Part shown: positions 49,681-61,550 of the stretch, in pieces
How the letters are laid out: each line of letters starts with the position of its first letter
Numbering within the stretch: the first letter of the stretch is position 1
NCBI RefSeq assembly: GCF_003255815.1
Contig: NC_037689.1
Span: 146,325,998-146,389,997, forward strand
Reading direction: 5' to 3'
Source of the DNA: Theropithecus gelada
Taxonomy: Eukaryota > Chordata > Mammalia > Primates > Cercopithecidae
DNA length: 64,000 nt
The notes under the pieces: generated by a model
The model's input: only the letters and a program-made list of their open reading frames with translations
Databases searched by the model: none
What the model was told of the DNA's origin: nothing
Position numbers and translations under genes: made by a program

Positions 49681-50184
49681 TAGTAGTCCCCTCTTATGGA
49701 GGGATATGTTCCAAGACTGCCAACAGATGCCTGAAACCGCATATCGTACTGAACCCAACATATACTATGGTTTTTTCTTATACACATGTACATATGATAA
49801 AGTTTAATTTATAAATTAGGCACAGTACTCTTGCACTTTGTGGTCATTATGAAGTAAAATAAGGGTTAGTTAAACGCAAGGACTGCAATTCCAAAATAGT
49901 GAATCTGATCACCAAGATGGCTGCTAAATGACTGATGGGCTACAGGTAGTGTCTATAGTGTGGAGACACTGGACAAAGAGAGGATTCGCCTTCCAGACAG
50001 AATGGAGCCAGACAATGCGAGATTTCGTAACACTATTCAGAAAGGTGCACAATTTAAAATGTATGAATCGTGTATTTCTGGAGTTTTCTATTTAATACTT
50101 TTGAACTGTGGTTTACTATGGGTAACTGAAACCATGGATGAGGAGAGGCTGGTTTCAGTTACCCACTGGATATGGGGACTACTG
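49681..50184 (+). mobile_element. Tigger-family (TcMar) MITE
   Basis: The left terminus TAGTAGTCCCCTCTTATGG (first C mutated to T) and the right terminus ATATGGGGACTACTG are inverted repeats of the 'CAGTAGTCCCC' Tigger type. A TA dinucleotide stands on both sides (49679-49680 and 50185-50186), the target duplication of Tc1/mariner elements. Internal 'GCCTGAAACCGCATATCG', 'GATAAAGTTTAATTTATAAA' and 'ATTTCTGGAGTTTTCTATTT' fit a pogo-like Tigger deletion product. At 504 bp it has no room for a transposase. Confidence 0.8.
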
Positions 50185-50454
50185 TATTGGTGATTTTAAT
50201 TTTCTTTTTTATGCATTTTTGTAACTTACTACTATAACATGTATTTATAATAATAATAAGAGTGCCTCTTCAAAAATGAATGAAAAATAAGTTTCATAAA
50301 AATATTTTTATATTTTCTGTGTCCTGAGGGTTTTTCACAGCATGTTAGAGATGGAGGAGTTGAACATGGTACAGGGAAATATTGTAAACGTGTCTCATCC
50401 CAGCCCTCCACCAGCATCAGTTAAGTATTGCACCAAATTGCATATAACTTCTTG

Positions 50455-50850
50455 TGAGAGTCATTAGTGCTAATCACCCAATATTTCTGGCTCTCTGTCT
50501 TCTAGGCACATGGTAGGATTATACCTCCTCACTCTTCTTTGAAGTTAGGTTGGGACATGTGACTTGATTTGCCCATAAAATATGAGTACAAGTTACACTG
50601 TCACTTCTGGATGTAATTTGCTGCATAGTATTCCACTTTCTGAGGTAATCATGAGCTCACATACTGAGGGCGAGCCTCCAGAAGTCTGGGTTTCTGAATG
50701 GCTGCAATGAGCAGAGCCCCTCCACTGACTCATGCTGGATATGTAGCATGAGTGAGAAACAGACCTTTGTTGTTACTCCACTAAGATTTGAGAGTTGTTT
50801 GTTACTGCAGCACCTTCTAGTCTATCCTTGCTGATATATTTTCCTTTGGG
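50455..50850 (+). repeat. LTR remnant (MaLR/ERVL-like), sense
   Basis: 'TCTGGCTCTCTGTCTTCTAG', 'GTTGGGACATGTGACTTGA', 'GCATGAGTGAGAAACAGAC', 'GTTGTTACTCCACTAAGA' and 'AGTCTATCCTTGCTGATA' follow a recurrent LTR 3' half. It is diverged and lacks a clean 5' end. Confidence 0.45.
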
Positions 50851-51073
50851 GTCTGAGAGAATCATATTAAAAGTCAGGCATGTACCTCTCACAGCTCTAC
50901 TACTGAGCACCTTCTGCAAAATTAATCATGCTTATCTTAGAACAGTCTATGAAACCTAAACCTTAACAATTCTTCTTAGGTGTTTCTCATAGGATAGCCA
51001 TCGTGCAATCAACAAAGGAGAAAGATATTAACCCCCTTCCCCACAATCTGTGGCTCAGGATTTAGCCTTCTAT

Positions 51074-51771
51074 CAGTATTAATCTGTTCTTGCAGAGCTA
51101 TAAATAACTACTTAGGGCCAGGCACAGTGGTTCACGCCTGTAATCCCAGCACTTTGGGAGGCCGAGGTGGGTGGCTCACTTGAGGCCAGGAATTCAAGAC
51201 CAGCCTGGCCAACATTGGCCAACATGGGGAAACCCCATCTCTACTAAAAATACAAAAGTCAGCCAGGTGTGGTGGCGCACGCCTGTAGTACCAGCTACTC
51301 AGGAGGCTGAGACAGCAGAATTGCTTAAACCCAAGAGGCGCAGGTTGCAGTGAGCTGTGATCACGCCACTGCACTCCAGCCTGGGCAACAGAGTGAGACC
51401 CCATCTCAAAAAAAAGAACTACCTGAAACTGGGTAATTTATAAGGAAAAGAGGTTTAATTGACTCATGGTTCTACAAGCTCTACAGGAAACATGGTTCAG
51501 GAGGCCTCAAAAAACTTACAATCATGACAAGAGGTGAAGGCCTTCACATAGCCAGAGCAGGAGGAAGAGAGCAATGAGACGTGGGTGCTACACACTTTTA
51601 AACAACCAGATCTCATGAGAAATCTATTATGAGACAGCACTAGGGGGATGTTGCTAAACCATTATAAACCACCCCCATGATCCAGTCACCTCCAACCAGG
51701 CCCCACCTCCAACACTGGGAATTATAATTCAACATGAGATTTGGGTGGAGACACAAGGCCAAACCATATCA
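51074..51771 (-). mobile_element. MST/MLT1-type MaLR LTR, antisense, split by an Alu
   Basis: The left stub (51074-51114) reads 'AGTATTAATCTGTTCTTGC'. The right part (51416-51771) reads 'GAACTACCTGAAACTGGG', 'TAATTTATAAGGAAAAGAGG', 'CACTTTTAAACAACCAGATC', 'CCCCATGATCCAGTCACC' and ends 'AAACCATATCA'. This is the reverse complement of the MST/THE1-like LTR that begins TGATATGGTTTGG and ends with ...ACTAATACA. There is no internal sequence, so it is a solo LTR. Confidence 0.8.
51115..51415 (+). repeat. Alu (AluS-like) with internal 10-bp duplication, sense
   Basis: Full-length Alu starting GGGCCAGGCACAGTGG and ending with an 8-base A tail. GGCCAACATT (51207-51216) is followed at once by GGCCAACATG (51217-51226), an extra copy of a segment normally present once. 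The flanks AACTACTT (left, to 51113) and AACTACCT (from 51417) are the target duplication with one change. It sits within the MST LTR. Confidence 0.85.
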
Positions 51772-54594
51772 TATCATAGGCCAGATGTCAGTTGAAACCA
51801 GCATTCTCCTAAAGAAATTAACTTGGGTAGTAAAGTGGCTGAAATCCATCAAAATGACCTATAGAAGATAAAATGTAGAAAATGGCATGTGGCAATAACA
51901 ACCTACATAAGATGAGGGGGACAGAGATGAGGGAGCATAAATCAAGCAGCCATTTCTTCATGGAGGTACAGGGCCAGTGCCTGCGCCAGAGAAAAGTGAC
52001 ATGGATCTTCCCAGTGTTGACAATGGAAGCTTCTTGGAATAACACAAAGAGTATTGACTCAGCAACTAGGAGACCAAGGCTATAGTCTCAGATTTGCCAC
52101 TGAGTCACAGTGTAACCTTGGGCAAGTCCCTTGGCTTCTCTATCTCCCCATTTGTAAGATGAATGTATTGGGTGGCCTCTGGGCTATAACACTCAAGTGC
52201 CTTCTGGAACTAGGCAGATAACACAAATAGGTTATGTGCTTCAACTGAGCCTACTGCAGTAGGCAGTGGTAGGAACTTATGTGAGCACATGCCCTGCCTA
52301 AAGGAGTAAAATTCAAGTTTTTAAAACATTATAGAAGAAAGAGGAAAGGCATGTGTGGTTCTCATTTGACTGGTACATCTCTAGTCTATGATTGAGCCCT
52401 GGTTAGTCTCGAAATATCTGTCTATGTGATATTGTATTGTTAGGGCTTCTCATTTTTTCTACTGACCGATTTTAGAACACGATGGACCCAGTACAGGCCT
52501 CCCACAATGTCTTCCAAATGATAAGCTTAAAGTCACCTGATAACTTCACCTTTAACACTTTATGCTTAGAAGATTTGCTCCAATAGCCAGGACTTCAGAA
52601 GGATCTATTCCTATTATTTACTCATGAAACATCTCTAGTACTCACTCAGAAAAAAATCTCAGGATTCCTGTCCATTATGGCCTTCTTTTCTTCACACAAA
52701 TGGCTAACTGCCTTGGAATCCCAGAGGCAGTGCAAGGCAGAGGGGAGAGGGAGAATAAAAGAAAATTGCTTTAAATGGGCTAAATATACCTATGAAGCGA
52801 AAAAGCAAATTTTCCTGCAAGGCAAGTGCATCAATTAAAGCTTTCAATGGAAAGATGTTACTTATGCTCTCAGCATTAGTCTGGAATATATATTACAGAA
52901 CTCTATTTACTCCTCTAATTAATATAAATGAGTGGTTACTATAGCAATTATTGCATTATATGATGCACATAAAACTCTGGCTATGCTTAAAGCTAGGGTC
53001 AATATTTTAAATCACTCTTGACTCATCATGAATCAAATATCCCTTTCTGGATATTCCAATGCACGAAGGTTGAGCCTTTATTAGTAATAATGGAATGTGG
53101 AATTAATGTAGCACATTTTATCTTCAAAGTGTTTTAACTATATTAACTAGCTAAATTCCACAACATTCTCTCTGTGAGCATCTGTCTCTCCCACCTTTCA
53201 GATGGGGAACCACTATAACCACAAGGGAGGTCTGTTGAAGGGCATTTCTCTTTGCTATGGTTTGGAAATCCAGGGTACAGAGTTTTATTATCTGTCTTAG
53301 GAATGACATAAGAAAGAAGAATTTACATCAAATCAGAATTCACAGATGACTTTTGGTATGTGCCTGAGGAAAAGTGTCTGAGGAAATGTGAGAAGCCTGG
53401 AGTAGCCAGGTAGAGAGAAATGGGGAGGGGGTGGAGAAAGGGAGTGGGTAAATTTGGCCTGACAGCCTAATGGCCTGAGACATACCAGGGAGGGGGATGG
53501 ATGTGCAGTTCTCCTCTCTCATGCTTCTGTCTCTCAGCGTCCTTTTCTGTGGCAAATCAATTCCCCAGGCCTCTGATGCCACGTGGCACTTACCATAGCC
53601 TGGAACTATGCTCCCTCCATTGCTTGACTGTTTGCTCCTCTGGGGCAGAGTTAGGCCTGATTCCTCTCTGTGCTCTCTCAGCAATGAGTACAAAATCTGG
53701 CACAGAAGAGGTGCCCGATCAGGGTCAGCTTCATGGGCATGCAGTCAGGGTAGCTCCCCAGGGTTCCAAGCTCAGAGCTCATAAGGGTTTTGTGCTTCAC
53801 TTAATGCTCAGTGGTCACTGTCTTGAAATTCTTAATAATTTTATTTGAATTTGTGTTTTATAAATGAAATCTGGTGAGACAATAAGGCCTCCGTTCACCT
53901 CCCACCAACCCCCTACCTCTCTGAAATAGGTTCTTGGCTACCTGCTCCCCTGACCCCAGTATTCTAGGGACCACCAGTCTTCTCCTTCCACATCACCTCC
54001 CAGAGACTATAGTTGCCCTCTGCCCCTGGCAAGGGCCTGAGCATGGAAATCAGGCACACAGGCACTGTGGAGTGCCAGGGTGAGTCATGGCTTCACAGCA
54101 CATTCAACAATTAGGCAGGGATGAGCCCTGCATCTACCCCTGACTCGGGTACTGTAGATGTCCTGGAGGAGACGTTGCAATCTCCAGCAGTCTCCTGTAT
54201 GCTGTGGGTTGAGGTGGCCATCCAATGGGAAGGAGAGATGCTTGGCTTGGCTTCTCTGCTCTCAAGCACTCAGCCAGGGCTGTATGTGTATATATCTAGG
54301 AGCAGGCAGGAGGGAGAATCTGGCTGCTGGTGGACCTCGTGGGGTCCCCTGGGTATCTCTGAGGTTTGTACTCTCCTTGCAAGTATCTCTGTGCCCAACT
54401 GAATGTAACATTAAATAGCAAACAAAAATCACCAGGACAGGTCCAGAGAGAGAAGGTAGAAGAAAGAAAAGAAAGTTTTATATTTTTGTAACTTTAACAG
54501 CATTTCCCCTGAATTTTGAACAAGGGAGCCATATTTTAATTTTGTACTGAGTCCTGAAAATTGTGTAGCCAACTAGTCTTCAATAAAGACTCAT
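51772..54594. other. Intergenic sequence with one MIR
   Basis: A sense MIR lies at about 52045-52215 ('CTCAGATTTGCCACTGAGTC', 'TAACCTTGGGCAAGTCCC'). The 52790-53060 part is repeat-free, A+T-rich and holds ATTA/TAAT clusters, a possible conserved element. Overlapping open frames of 115-117 codons at 53340-53848 on the two strands have no recognisable similarity and are taken as chance in a G+C-richer stretch. Confidence 0.45.
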
Positions 54595-55140
54595 TAATAA
54601 TAATAAGTATTTTATATTGGGCAATTGTTCTGACTAGGCACTATGCTAGGTTTGCATGCATCATTTCATCTAATCCCTATGACAGCCTTATGAGGCAAGT
54701 CAGTTTCTTACTACTTCCATCACTTAAGAGATTGTGTTCATAGGCATGTTAATCATCTTTTATGTGCCTCAATTTTCTCATCTGTAAAATGGGCCATAAT
54801 AGGTTAAACTACATGATATTGTCATTTCGTACATTAGAAATGGTTAAATATTGGCAATTGCGTATGATTCAATTCCTCCTAGGAGTGCAGGGAAGATATA
54901 ATGACATAACATAAAAGTATTGAGAAAAGTGCCCAGCCCATAATTATCAACTAATGGTAACTGTAGTCGACTTTTATTAACAGTAATGATATTTTCAGTA
55001 GTACATGATTCTTCTTTTGATACATAAGGAAACAGGGGCTCCTAAAAGTTGGGTGACACCGCCAGAAACAGATAAGTCTGAGATGGGAACTCAGGCCTTC
55101 ACTGCTTGAGCCGAATTGCCCTGCTTCCATGGGTATTTGG
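54595..55140. repeat. Cluster of three MIR fragments in alternating orientation
   Basis: An antisense MIR (54595-54740: 'TAGGCACTATGCTAGGTTTG') is followed by a sense MIR (54745-54965: 'CTCATCTGTAAAATGGGCC') and by another antisense MIR (about 54965-55130: 'AAGGAAACAGGGGCTCC', 'GAGATGGGAACTCAGGCC'). They abut without unique spacer. This could be three insertions or one rearranged element. Confidence 0.55.
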
Positions 55141-56439
55141 AGAAAGCACTAGGCTCCTCCCATCTTGGTACAATCTTGGCCCAAGGAAGTGTGCCCTGAG
55201 CGGCAGCCCTGACAGGTCTCTGTGAATCCACCCTTAACACTGTCAAAGTCCTTAGTAGCATTGCTTTTTCTCCATCTCTAAAATGAGAGAAATTTCCTCA
55301 ACCTGAAAACGCAGTGCATATATGTGCGTTGACAGTAAGAGGGCAGCTTGCCAGCAAGGTATTGTCTAAAGAGCATGAGTGCTTTCTTGTATTTAAATCC
55401 AGTTTTCCAAGGACAGACACGTCTCAAGATTTGTCCTTTCTGATGTCTTCTTTCTTGGAGGACTCATCAGGATTATAACTGCAATTGATTTATTTTTATT
55501 AGCTGAAGATGAACTGTAAAAGGGTAAAGGTTCATTTTGGATAAATCCTCAAAAGTTCGGAAAGCTCCCAAGACTCCTGCTGAACTTTCTTAATCTCTCC
55601 ACAGCTTTACGTTCTGTGTAATTATCCATATTTGTGAAGGGTAAACTGCTCTTGGCTTCTTCATCTCTGTCACTTCCAATTGCTTCCTGGTCCCAGAAGC
55701 ACCACTGCTCTCCGTTAGAGTCCCACGGTGCTTTCTTCAGAGCCCACACAAGGTCAGCATTGCCTGGGAAGGCACAGAGGCAGTTCTTCCCTAAGGATCC
55801 CAGGCCTAACAAAGTGGATTCTATTTAAATCAGAAAGCCAATAGTCAGGGGCCAGTGGGGAAAAAGTCCTGAAATTAATAATGTTTAAAAAATGAAAGGT
55901 CCTTTGAAAATGAATGTGTTACTAAATCTTCCTGGGAAGTAAGACCTTAGTAATGGTTCCCATTTCTCTTACTCACTGAAGAGTGAACAAAAACGTCTCT
56001 TCCACACTCATGTCCAAGAATTTCCTGACAAAGTCATTCCAACAGTCTTTCTGAGGAATTTTGAGAAGCGTTTTTTAACCCCAGCCCAGTCTTAAGACAA
56101 CACTGCTCCTGACCAGTGAGAGGAGAAGGTAGGTAAAGTGACCTGGAAATGCTTCACATTCAATCCTGTCCTTCCACAGGAGATAGTCCCAGAGGTTGTA
56201 AAGCTCACAGCACCATCTGAGAGTTAGGAGCCCTCAGTTCATGACCTGGCTTTGTCACTCACCCCCAGGGATACCTGCCTCAGCCATTCTTGCTTTTGGC
56301 TTTTGGTTTCATCACCAGGAAAATAAAGGTTTGGATGCAATCTCTAAAGAAGTCTTCAGTTTCAACACCCTACTTAAAAAACTTAGTGATGATAATATTA
56401 ATGGCAGTTACATAATAATAGTACCTATTATTAAGAATC
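55141..56439. other. Unique intergenic sequence
   Basis: A MIR scrap may lie at about 56205-56330 ('GACCTGGCTTTGTCACTC'). Otherwise nothing recognisable. Open frames here are short. Confidence 0.35.
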
Positions 56440-56660
56440 TATTATGTGCAATGCCACTTAGTAGCTAAGTGAACTTAGGGCAAGTTACTTAAACTCTTTG
56501 TGCCTCTGTTTCCTCATTTGCAAAATGAAGATGATAATAAGACTCACCTCCCACATAGGATTCTTGTGAAAATGAAATGAGTTAATTAATCTACATAAAA
56601 TTCTATATGCTTGGCACATTGGAAGGCCTCAAAAAATGTTATCTGTGACATTATTACTAT
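56440..56660 (+). repeat. MIR, sense
   Basis: 'TAGTAGCTAAGTGAACTTAG', 'GGGCAAGTTACTTAAACTC', 'TTTCCTCATTTGCAAAATG' and 'ATATGCTTGGCACATTGG' follow MIR over almost its whole length. It is well preserved. Confidence 0.75.
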
Positions 56661-57984
56661 CTGTTGGGCATTATGTTAGTTGCTTTGTACAAATTAGGTG
56701 GCCTGTTCACCTACTTCAATGCTAAAATCGCTACTCAAATTAGCTCATCTGGAGGTGGGGTTATAGGTTACCTGAAGAGTGATAGAAGTAACAGAATTAG
56801 TGAGAAAAGGGGTAGATTAGTTCCATGTAAAAAATTATGATTTTAACTAAATGTCTTAAATGTCTTTTTTATTTAGTCTATACTCAAATATAAATGTCCT
56901 TGTGAACTGATGGAGTCCTCACAATAATTCTAGGAATCCAGAACCACTGAAGTCCATGTCTCCCCCAACAGGAACAGCATACCAAGATCATGTCAATTAA
57001 CTTCCCACTCTAGCTTCTTTGAGGGGCCTGGGCCAGGACTGGGTAGCGAAGAAAACACAAAAGTGTCCTTTGTTTTCATCCCAGGTCTGCTAGTCTCTAG
57101 TTCTAGGCCTGAGAATGAGGCTAATCTTCTCTGGACATTGTTTTCCCTGGCTAGAAAATGAGGGTTAGACCAGCCAGATGGTCTTACAGGCCAGTTCTAC
57201 CACTCTAGTATTAAATAGTGCTAAATGAAATTTTATTCACAACTTATATTGATGGCTCTGTCTACTTGAAGAAAATTACTACCTTCCTAAGTAAGATAAA
57301 GTTTACATACTTCAAGGCTAGCGATCTCATGCCAGATGGAGATTCTTGAAGTGAGAAGGTCAACTTTGTAAGCTGTATCTTGCACCCTTACCTAAAACCA
57401 GCCTCGTTTGTTGTATGACCTCTCTGATTCCAGATGTGGCTCATGCACTGACATTATTGGAAGTAGAGAGAGGGTATGGTGGTGGAGGTAGCCCCACCTG
57501 GTTACTCATCATTCTGGCTAGAGTGTGGACGTAGGACTTTGCGCTTTACTGCTTCACAGCTTAACGGAGACATGGCTGGAGCATTTAAGTAAGACTTTAC
57601 TAAAGGCTTGAGAAAAACGACTAGAAAATTAACCAAGTGAGCTAAGAATCTACATAATCTGTCTTGCAAGCTTAGTTTTACTCTCTAGGGAGGCCCTAGT
57701 TCTTTTTCCATTCTAGTTCACAATCTACCTAGAAGCTCAGCAAAGGCAATCTTGGCAAGCACCCAGAGGTACTAGCTCAAAGATCTGTACTCCCTAAATA
57801 GTAGACTGCAAAATATCAGTTTAAAGAGAATTCAGGTCCCCTTCCTCTCTCCTGGCTTCCTCAAGGCCACTTACCTAGTTGTAGTTGTCTAAGAATCCAC
57901 CTTCTTTAATTATAGACTCTTGGAGTCAGAACAGAGCACTACCATGGACTACCCAGACAACTTGAACTGGATTGAAATATAACA
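56661..57984. other. Unique intergenic sequence
   Basis: No repeat, exon or simple-sequence block that I can name, apart from a possible MIR scrap at about 57090-57230 ('GAAAATGAGGGTTAGACC'). Confidence 0.35.
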
Positions 57985-58250
57985 TAGTAATAGCAATTCT
58001 TACAGCTGCACCAAGAACTAACATGTTTGAGTGTCTATTCAGGCACCGTTCTAAGCACTTTATATGGGCTAATTTACTTCTTACAACAAGGTTATGAGGT
58101 TGATACTATTATCCTCATTAACAGATGAGGAAACTGAGGGCCATAGAGGAGGAATAACCTGCTCAAGGCCACAAAGCAAATTCCAGCAGAGTTGGGAATC
58201 CAGCCCAGGCAGTCTGACTCCAGAGTCCCCATGTTTAACTGATGCATTAT
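57985..58250 (-). repeat. MIR, antisense, well preserved
   Basis: 'TTCAGGCACCGTTCTAAGC', 'CAGATGAGGAAACTGAGGGC', 'GCTCAAGGCCACAAAGC' and 'GGCAGTCTGACTCCAGAGTC' follow the reverse complement of MIR nearly end to end. The two short open frames on opposite strands here are products of the repeat. Confidence 0.8.
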
Positions 58251-58689
58251 GTGTGAGATACATCCAGAAACAGCCTAGAACTAAGCGAGCCCTGAAATGA
58301 ATTGGAGAGAACAGTTCTCAACATTAAGCAATGTGCTCAGGTCTAGTAGGTGTTAGATAAATGACCATCTTTTGAATAAGTACGTAAGGAATTGCCTCAA
58401 ACTGTTGACAAGCTAAAGGAGAGAGACAGGCACACAGACAAATAATGATATAATGCCATGCACACAAAGAGGACAGTTACTGTCTTCTCTTCTCTTGAGT
58501 TCGGTATAAAGTATGAAAGAAGCAACTACTAGGTCCTTCTTCCAGGGCAAGCTTGCCAAGTCTCTCAGAGTGTACTGCTTCTATGAATACAGAGAGTTTG
58601 TTGCTCCTCATTGTTTTGATAGGCCACACTTGATATATAAAGTTGTAAGAAATTATTACAGAGCAAAGCAGAATTTTAGAATATATAAA

Positions 58690-59412
58690 TGTCTTCTCAT
58701 CCATTAGGATGGCTACTATCAATATAACAGAAAATAGTAAGTGTTAGGTGTGGAGAAATTGGAATCTCTCAGCACTGTTGGTAAGAATGTAAAATGGCAC
58801 AGCTGCTGTAGATGACAGTATGGCAGTTCCTCAAAAAATTAAAAATAGAACTACCATATGATCCAGCAGTTTCAATTCTGGGAATATATCCAAAAGAATT
58901 GAAAGCAAGATCTCAAAGAGATATTCGCATATCCATGTTCATAGCAGCATTATTCACAATAGCTAAGAGGTGGAAGCAACCCAAATGTCTATCAACGGAA
59001 GAATTGATAAACAAAACATGGTTCATACATACAGTGTAATATTATTTAGCCTTCAAAAAGAAGGAAATTATGTCATATGCCACAGCACGAATCAACTTTG
59101 AGGATATCATGCTTAGTGAAATAAGCCAGTCACAAAAGACCAATATTGCATGATTCCACTTATATAAAGTCCCTAGCATAGTCAAAGTCATAGAGACAGA
59201 TAGTAGAATGATGGTTTCCAGGCATTGTGGGGAGGGAGAAATGGGGATTATTGTTTAATGGGTATAGAGTTTCAGCTTTACAAGATGAAAATGTTCTGGA
59301 GATTGGTTGCAAACAATGTGAACAGAGTTAACACTACTGAACTATACACGTATAAGTGGTTAAGATGATAAATTTCATGGTATGTGTATTTTACCACAGA
59401 TTTTAAAAAAGC
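58690..59412 (+). mobile_element. L1MA/L1MB-type 3' end, sense
   Basis: 'GATGGCTACTATCAATATAA', 'GTGGAGAAATTGGAATCTC', 'AACTACCATATGATCCAGC', 'CAACCCAAATGTCTATCAAC', 'AATATTATTTAGCCTTCAAA', 'AAGACCAATATTGCATG' and 'GGTTAAGATGATAAATTTC' are the end of ORF2 and the 3' UTR of an old L1, ending in 'TTTTAAAAAA'. The frame from 58812 to 59039 still reads as the ORF2 C-terminus (LPYDPAVSILGIYPKE) but starts in mid-protein and is a fossil. Confidence 0.85.
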
Positions 59413-60084
59413 ATAAACACAAATCATAGCAGTTGTGCTATAATCCTGATCAAATATAAAGGCATAATTTTGTGGTGATGCCCAAACTATTGCTGACTCG
59501 TACGGATCTTTGTTCACTCTGATGCAACCTCGATTTCTAAGCATAACATGAAATGGCAGCCAGATGCACCTGGAATCCACAAATGAAATCCACTTTGCCC
59601 TTTTTTTCTATTAGCAACATAACATGCCAGCTGCCTAATTGAGAAGACATAGCCACGGCGTAATGATCAATGTGTTCAATAACCATAACAGTATTTATTC
59701 TGCAAGGGATAAAGACCATCAGAGTCTTGTAACAGGGCCCTAACATGGAAGCTATTGTATTCCCATTTAAACTGAAAAGAGGAATCCACAATCTGTGCTG
59801 CATGTTAAACAATAAAAGCCCATGAAAGGCAATTAATGGCTCAGTGCAGTAAAGACTGGGATACCTCAGTGCCTGGCTACAGCAAGTCTTGTTCTCCACC
59901 AGTGTCTGGTCAAGGGGTCTTTGGGATAAATAGAGCCCAGGAGGCTTCTGAAGCACTCACTCAGCAAAGGCAGGCTTTATCTAATCCTTCCATTTGACAA
60001 GTTTTTCAGTCACCATGTACTCACTTGGGTGGGTCCCTGAGAGAATCTCTGATTGAGCTCATTTTTAAGAACTGTTTAGTCCCA
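59413..60084. other. Repeat-free sequence, possible conserved element
   Basis: No repeat is recognisable. The sequence is A+T-rich with TAAT and ATTTA motifs and rare CpGs (ACGGATC, CACGGCG, ACCTCGATT). A 139-codon minus-strand open frame (59537-59956) has no recognised motif; I take it as chance. Confidence 0.35.
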
Positions 60085-60305
60085 CTGGGGAAGATATAAC
60101 ATGCAGTTTTTGAGTCCAAAAATCCTGGATTCAAATTGTAGCTCTTCCACTTAGCAGTAGTGTGATTAAAAAACTTGTTTTCCTCTGAGTTTCAGTTTCT
60201 TCTGTAAAATAAGAATAATAACAGTATTGGGCTCATAGAGTTGTTGTGAGGATTAGTGGGATAACACATGTAAAGCACAACAGTACTTGGAATTATTATT
60301 AATAA
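60085..60305 (+). repeat. MIR, sense
   Basis: 'CTGGATTCAAATTGTAGC', 'TCTTCCACTTAGCAGTAGTG', 'GTTGTTGTGAGGATTAGTGG' and 'CACATGTAAAGCACAACAG' follow MIR in order. Confidence 0.75.
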
Positions 60306-61181
60306 TTCCATAATACATTATTGCTATTGTTACCATTGTTATTTTAATATTTTGCTCAAAAAAACGGAGTGTCTAATGACCTTCCTGAAGTATTTCTGTG
60401 ACTTAGAGTTCCTGGAAAACAGAAAGGTGAATATCTTCAGTAACTGCTACATTGGGACATGGTTCAGTCAGTTAACAAGTAACCCCTGAGGACTCAAGGG
60501 GCTATAGCATAGTATTGTCCTGGAACACTGCTGAATCTTTACCTTGGTCTTCTCATTATCTATATGGCTGTGCATTTAGTAGCTTCAATAAATGTGGCTG
60601 CAAGGAGATGTCAGACCATGCACTGCCATGGCTCACTTCAGAGATTTCTGCTGTGTCAGCAGAGCCCTCAACCACTACACTTCCCTATCACCAACACAGC
60701 ATTTGCCAAGTAGCTTGGCTCAGAGCCAGTAGTAGAAAAACCTGAAAGCCCAAATCTTCCTCCTAGAGCTAGTGCAGGTATTTCTTGATCAGCCTTGAAT
60801 GGCCTGACCACCAGAGATGCCTCCCTTACCTCATAGAGATTAGTCTCTCCTCAAAGAATTACTAGAGTTTCCCCATACCAGTTAGGTGGTTGTTTAAGGG
60901 CCTGTAAATGAAGGACGTTGCCAATCAGCACACCCACTAGCTAACATAGGCTCCAGGCTGCACCTGGTGTAGATCAAGTGTTAATTATTTCTAATAATTT
61001 TAAATAGAATATCTCATTCTGAGAGTATTTATCACATGCTTAGACATGGTTCTAAACACTTTACATGTATTCACTTATTTAATGCTCACAAGAACCTTAT
61101 GAAGTAGATGCTCAAAGAGGTCAAGTCTTCTGGCTACTTTCCATAGACCTCAACTGGAATGAGGCTCCTGCAGCTGCTTAG
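60306..61181. other. Intergenic sequence with a MIR scrap
   Basis: An antisense MIR scrap is visible at about 61000-61125 ('CACTTTACATGTATTCAC', 'CACAAGAACCTTATGAAG'). The rest holds nothing I can name. Confidence 0.4.
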
Positions 61182-61550
61182 TGTCCATCTCAGTTCATTT
61201 CGTGCTGCAACAACCAAATACCTGAGATTGGGTAATTTATAAGGAACAGAAATTTATTTCCTCACAGCTCTAGAGGCTGGCATGTCCAAGATCAAGGCAC
61301 CAGCATCTGGTGAGAACCTTGCTGCTGTATCACCCCATGGCAGAAGGCAGAAGGGCAAGAGAAAGAGAGAAAAAAGGGCCAAACTTGTCCTTTTATAACA
61401 AACCCACTCCTGCAATAATGGCATTAATCCATTCATAAGGGTGGAGTCCTCATGGCCTAATCCACCTCTTAAAGATTTCACTTCTTAATACTGTTACAAT
61501 GGCAATTAAATCTCAACATGAGTCTTAGGACAAGCATTCAAACCATAGCA
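61182..61550 (-). mobile_element. MaLR (MLT/MST-like) solo LTR, antisense
   Basis: Starts TGTCCATCTCAGTTCATTTC and continues 'ATACCTGAGATTGGGTAA', 'TTTATAAGGAACAGAAATT', 'GATCAAGGCACCAGCATC', 'AATGGCATTAATCCATTC', ending 'CATTCAAACCATAGCA'. TG...CA ends and the motif order fit the reverse complement of a MaLR-type LTR. There is no internal region. Confidence 0.7.

Noticed and set aside
53340..53848. Opposed open frames of 117 and 115 codons
   Set aside because: The stretch is G+C-richer than its surroundings, where chance frames are longer. No recognisable domain, promoter or exon structure.
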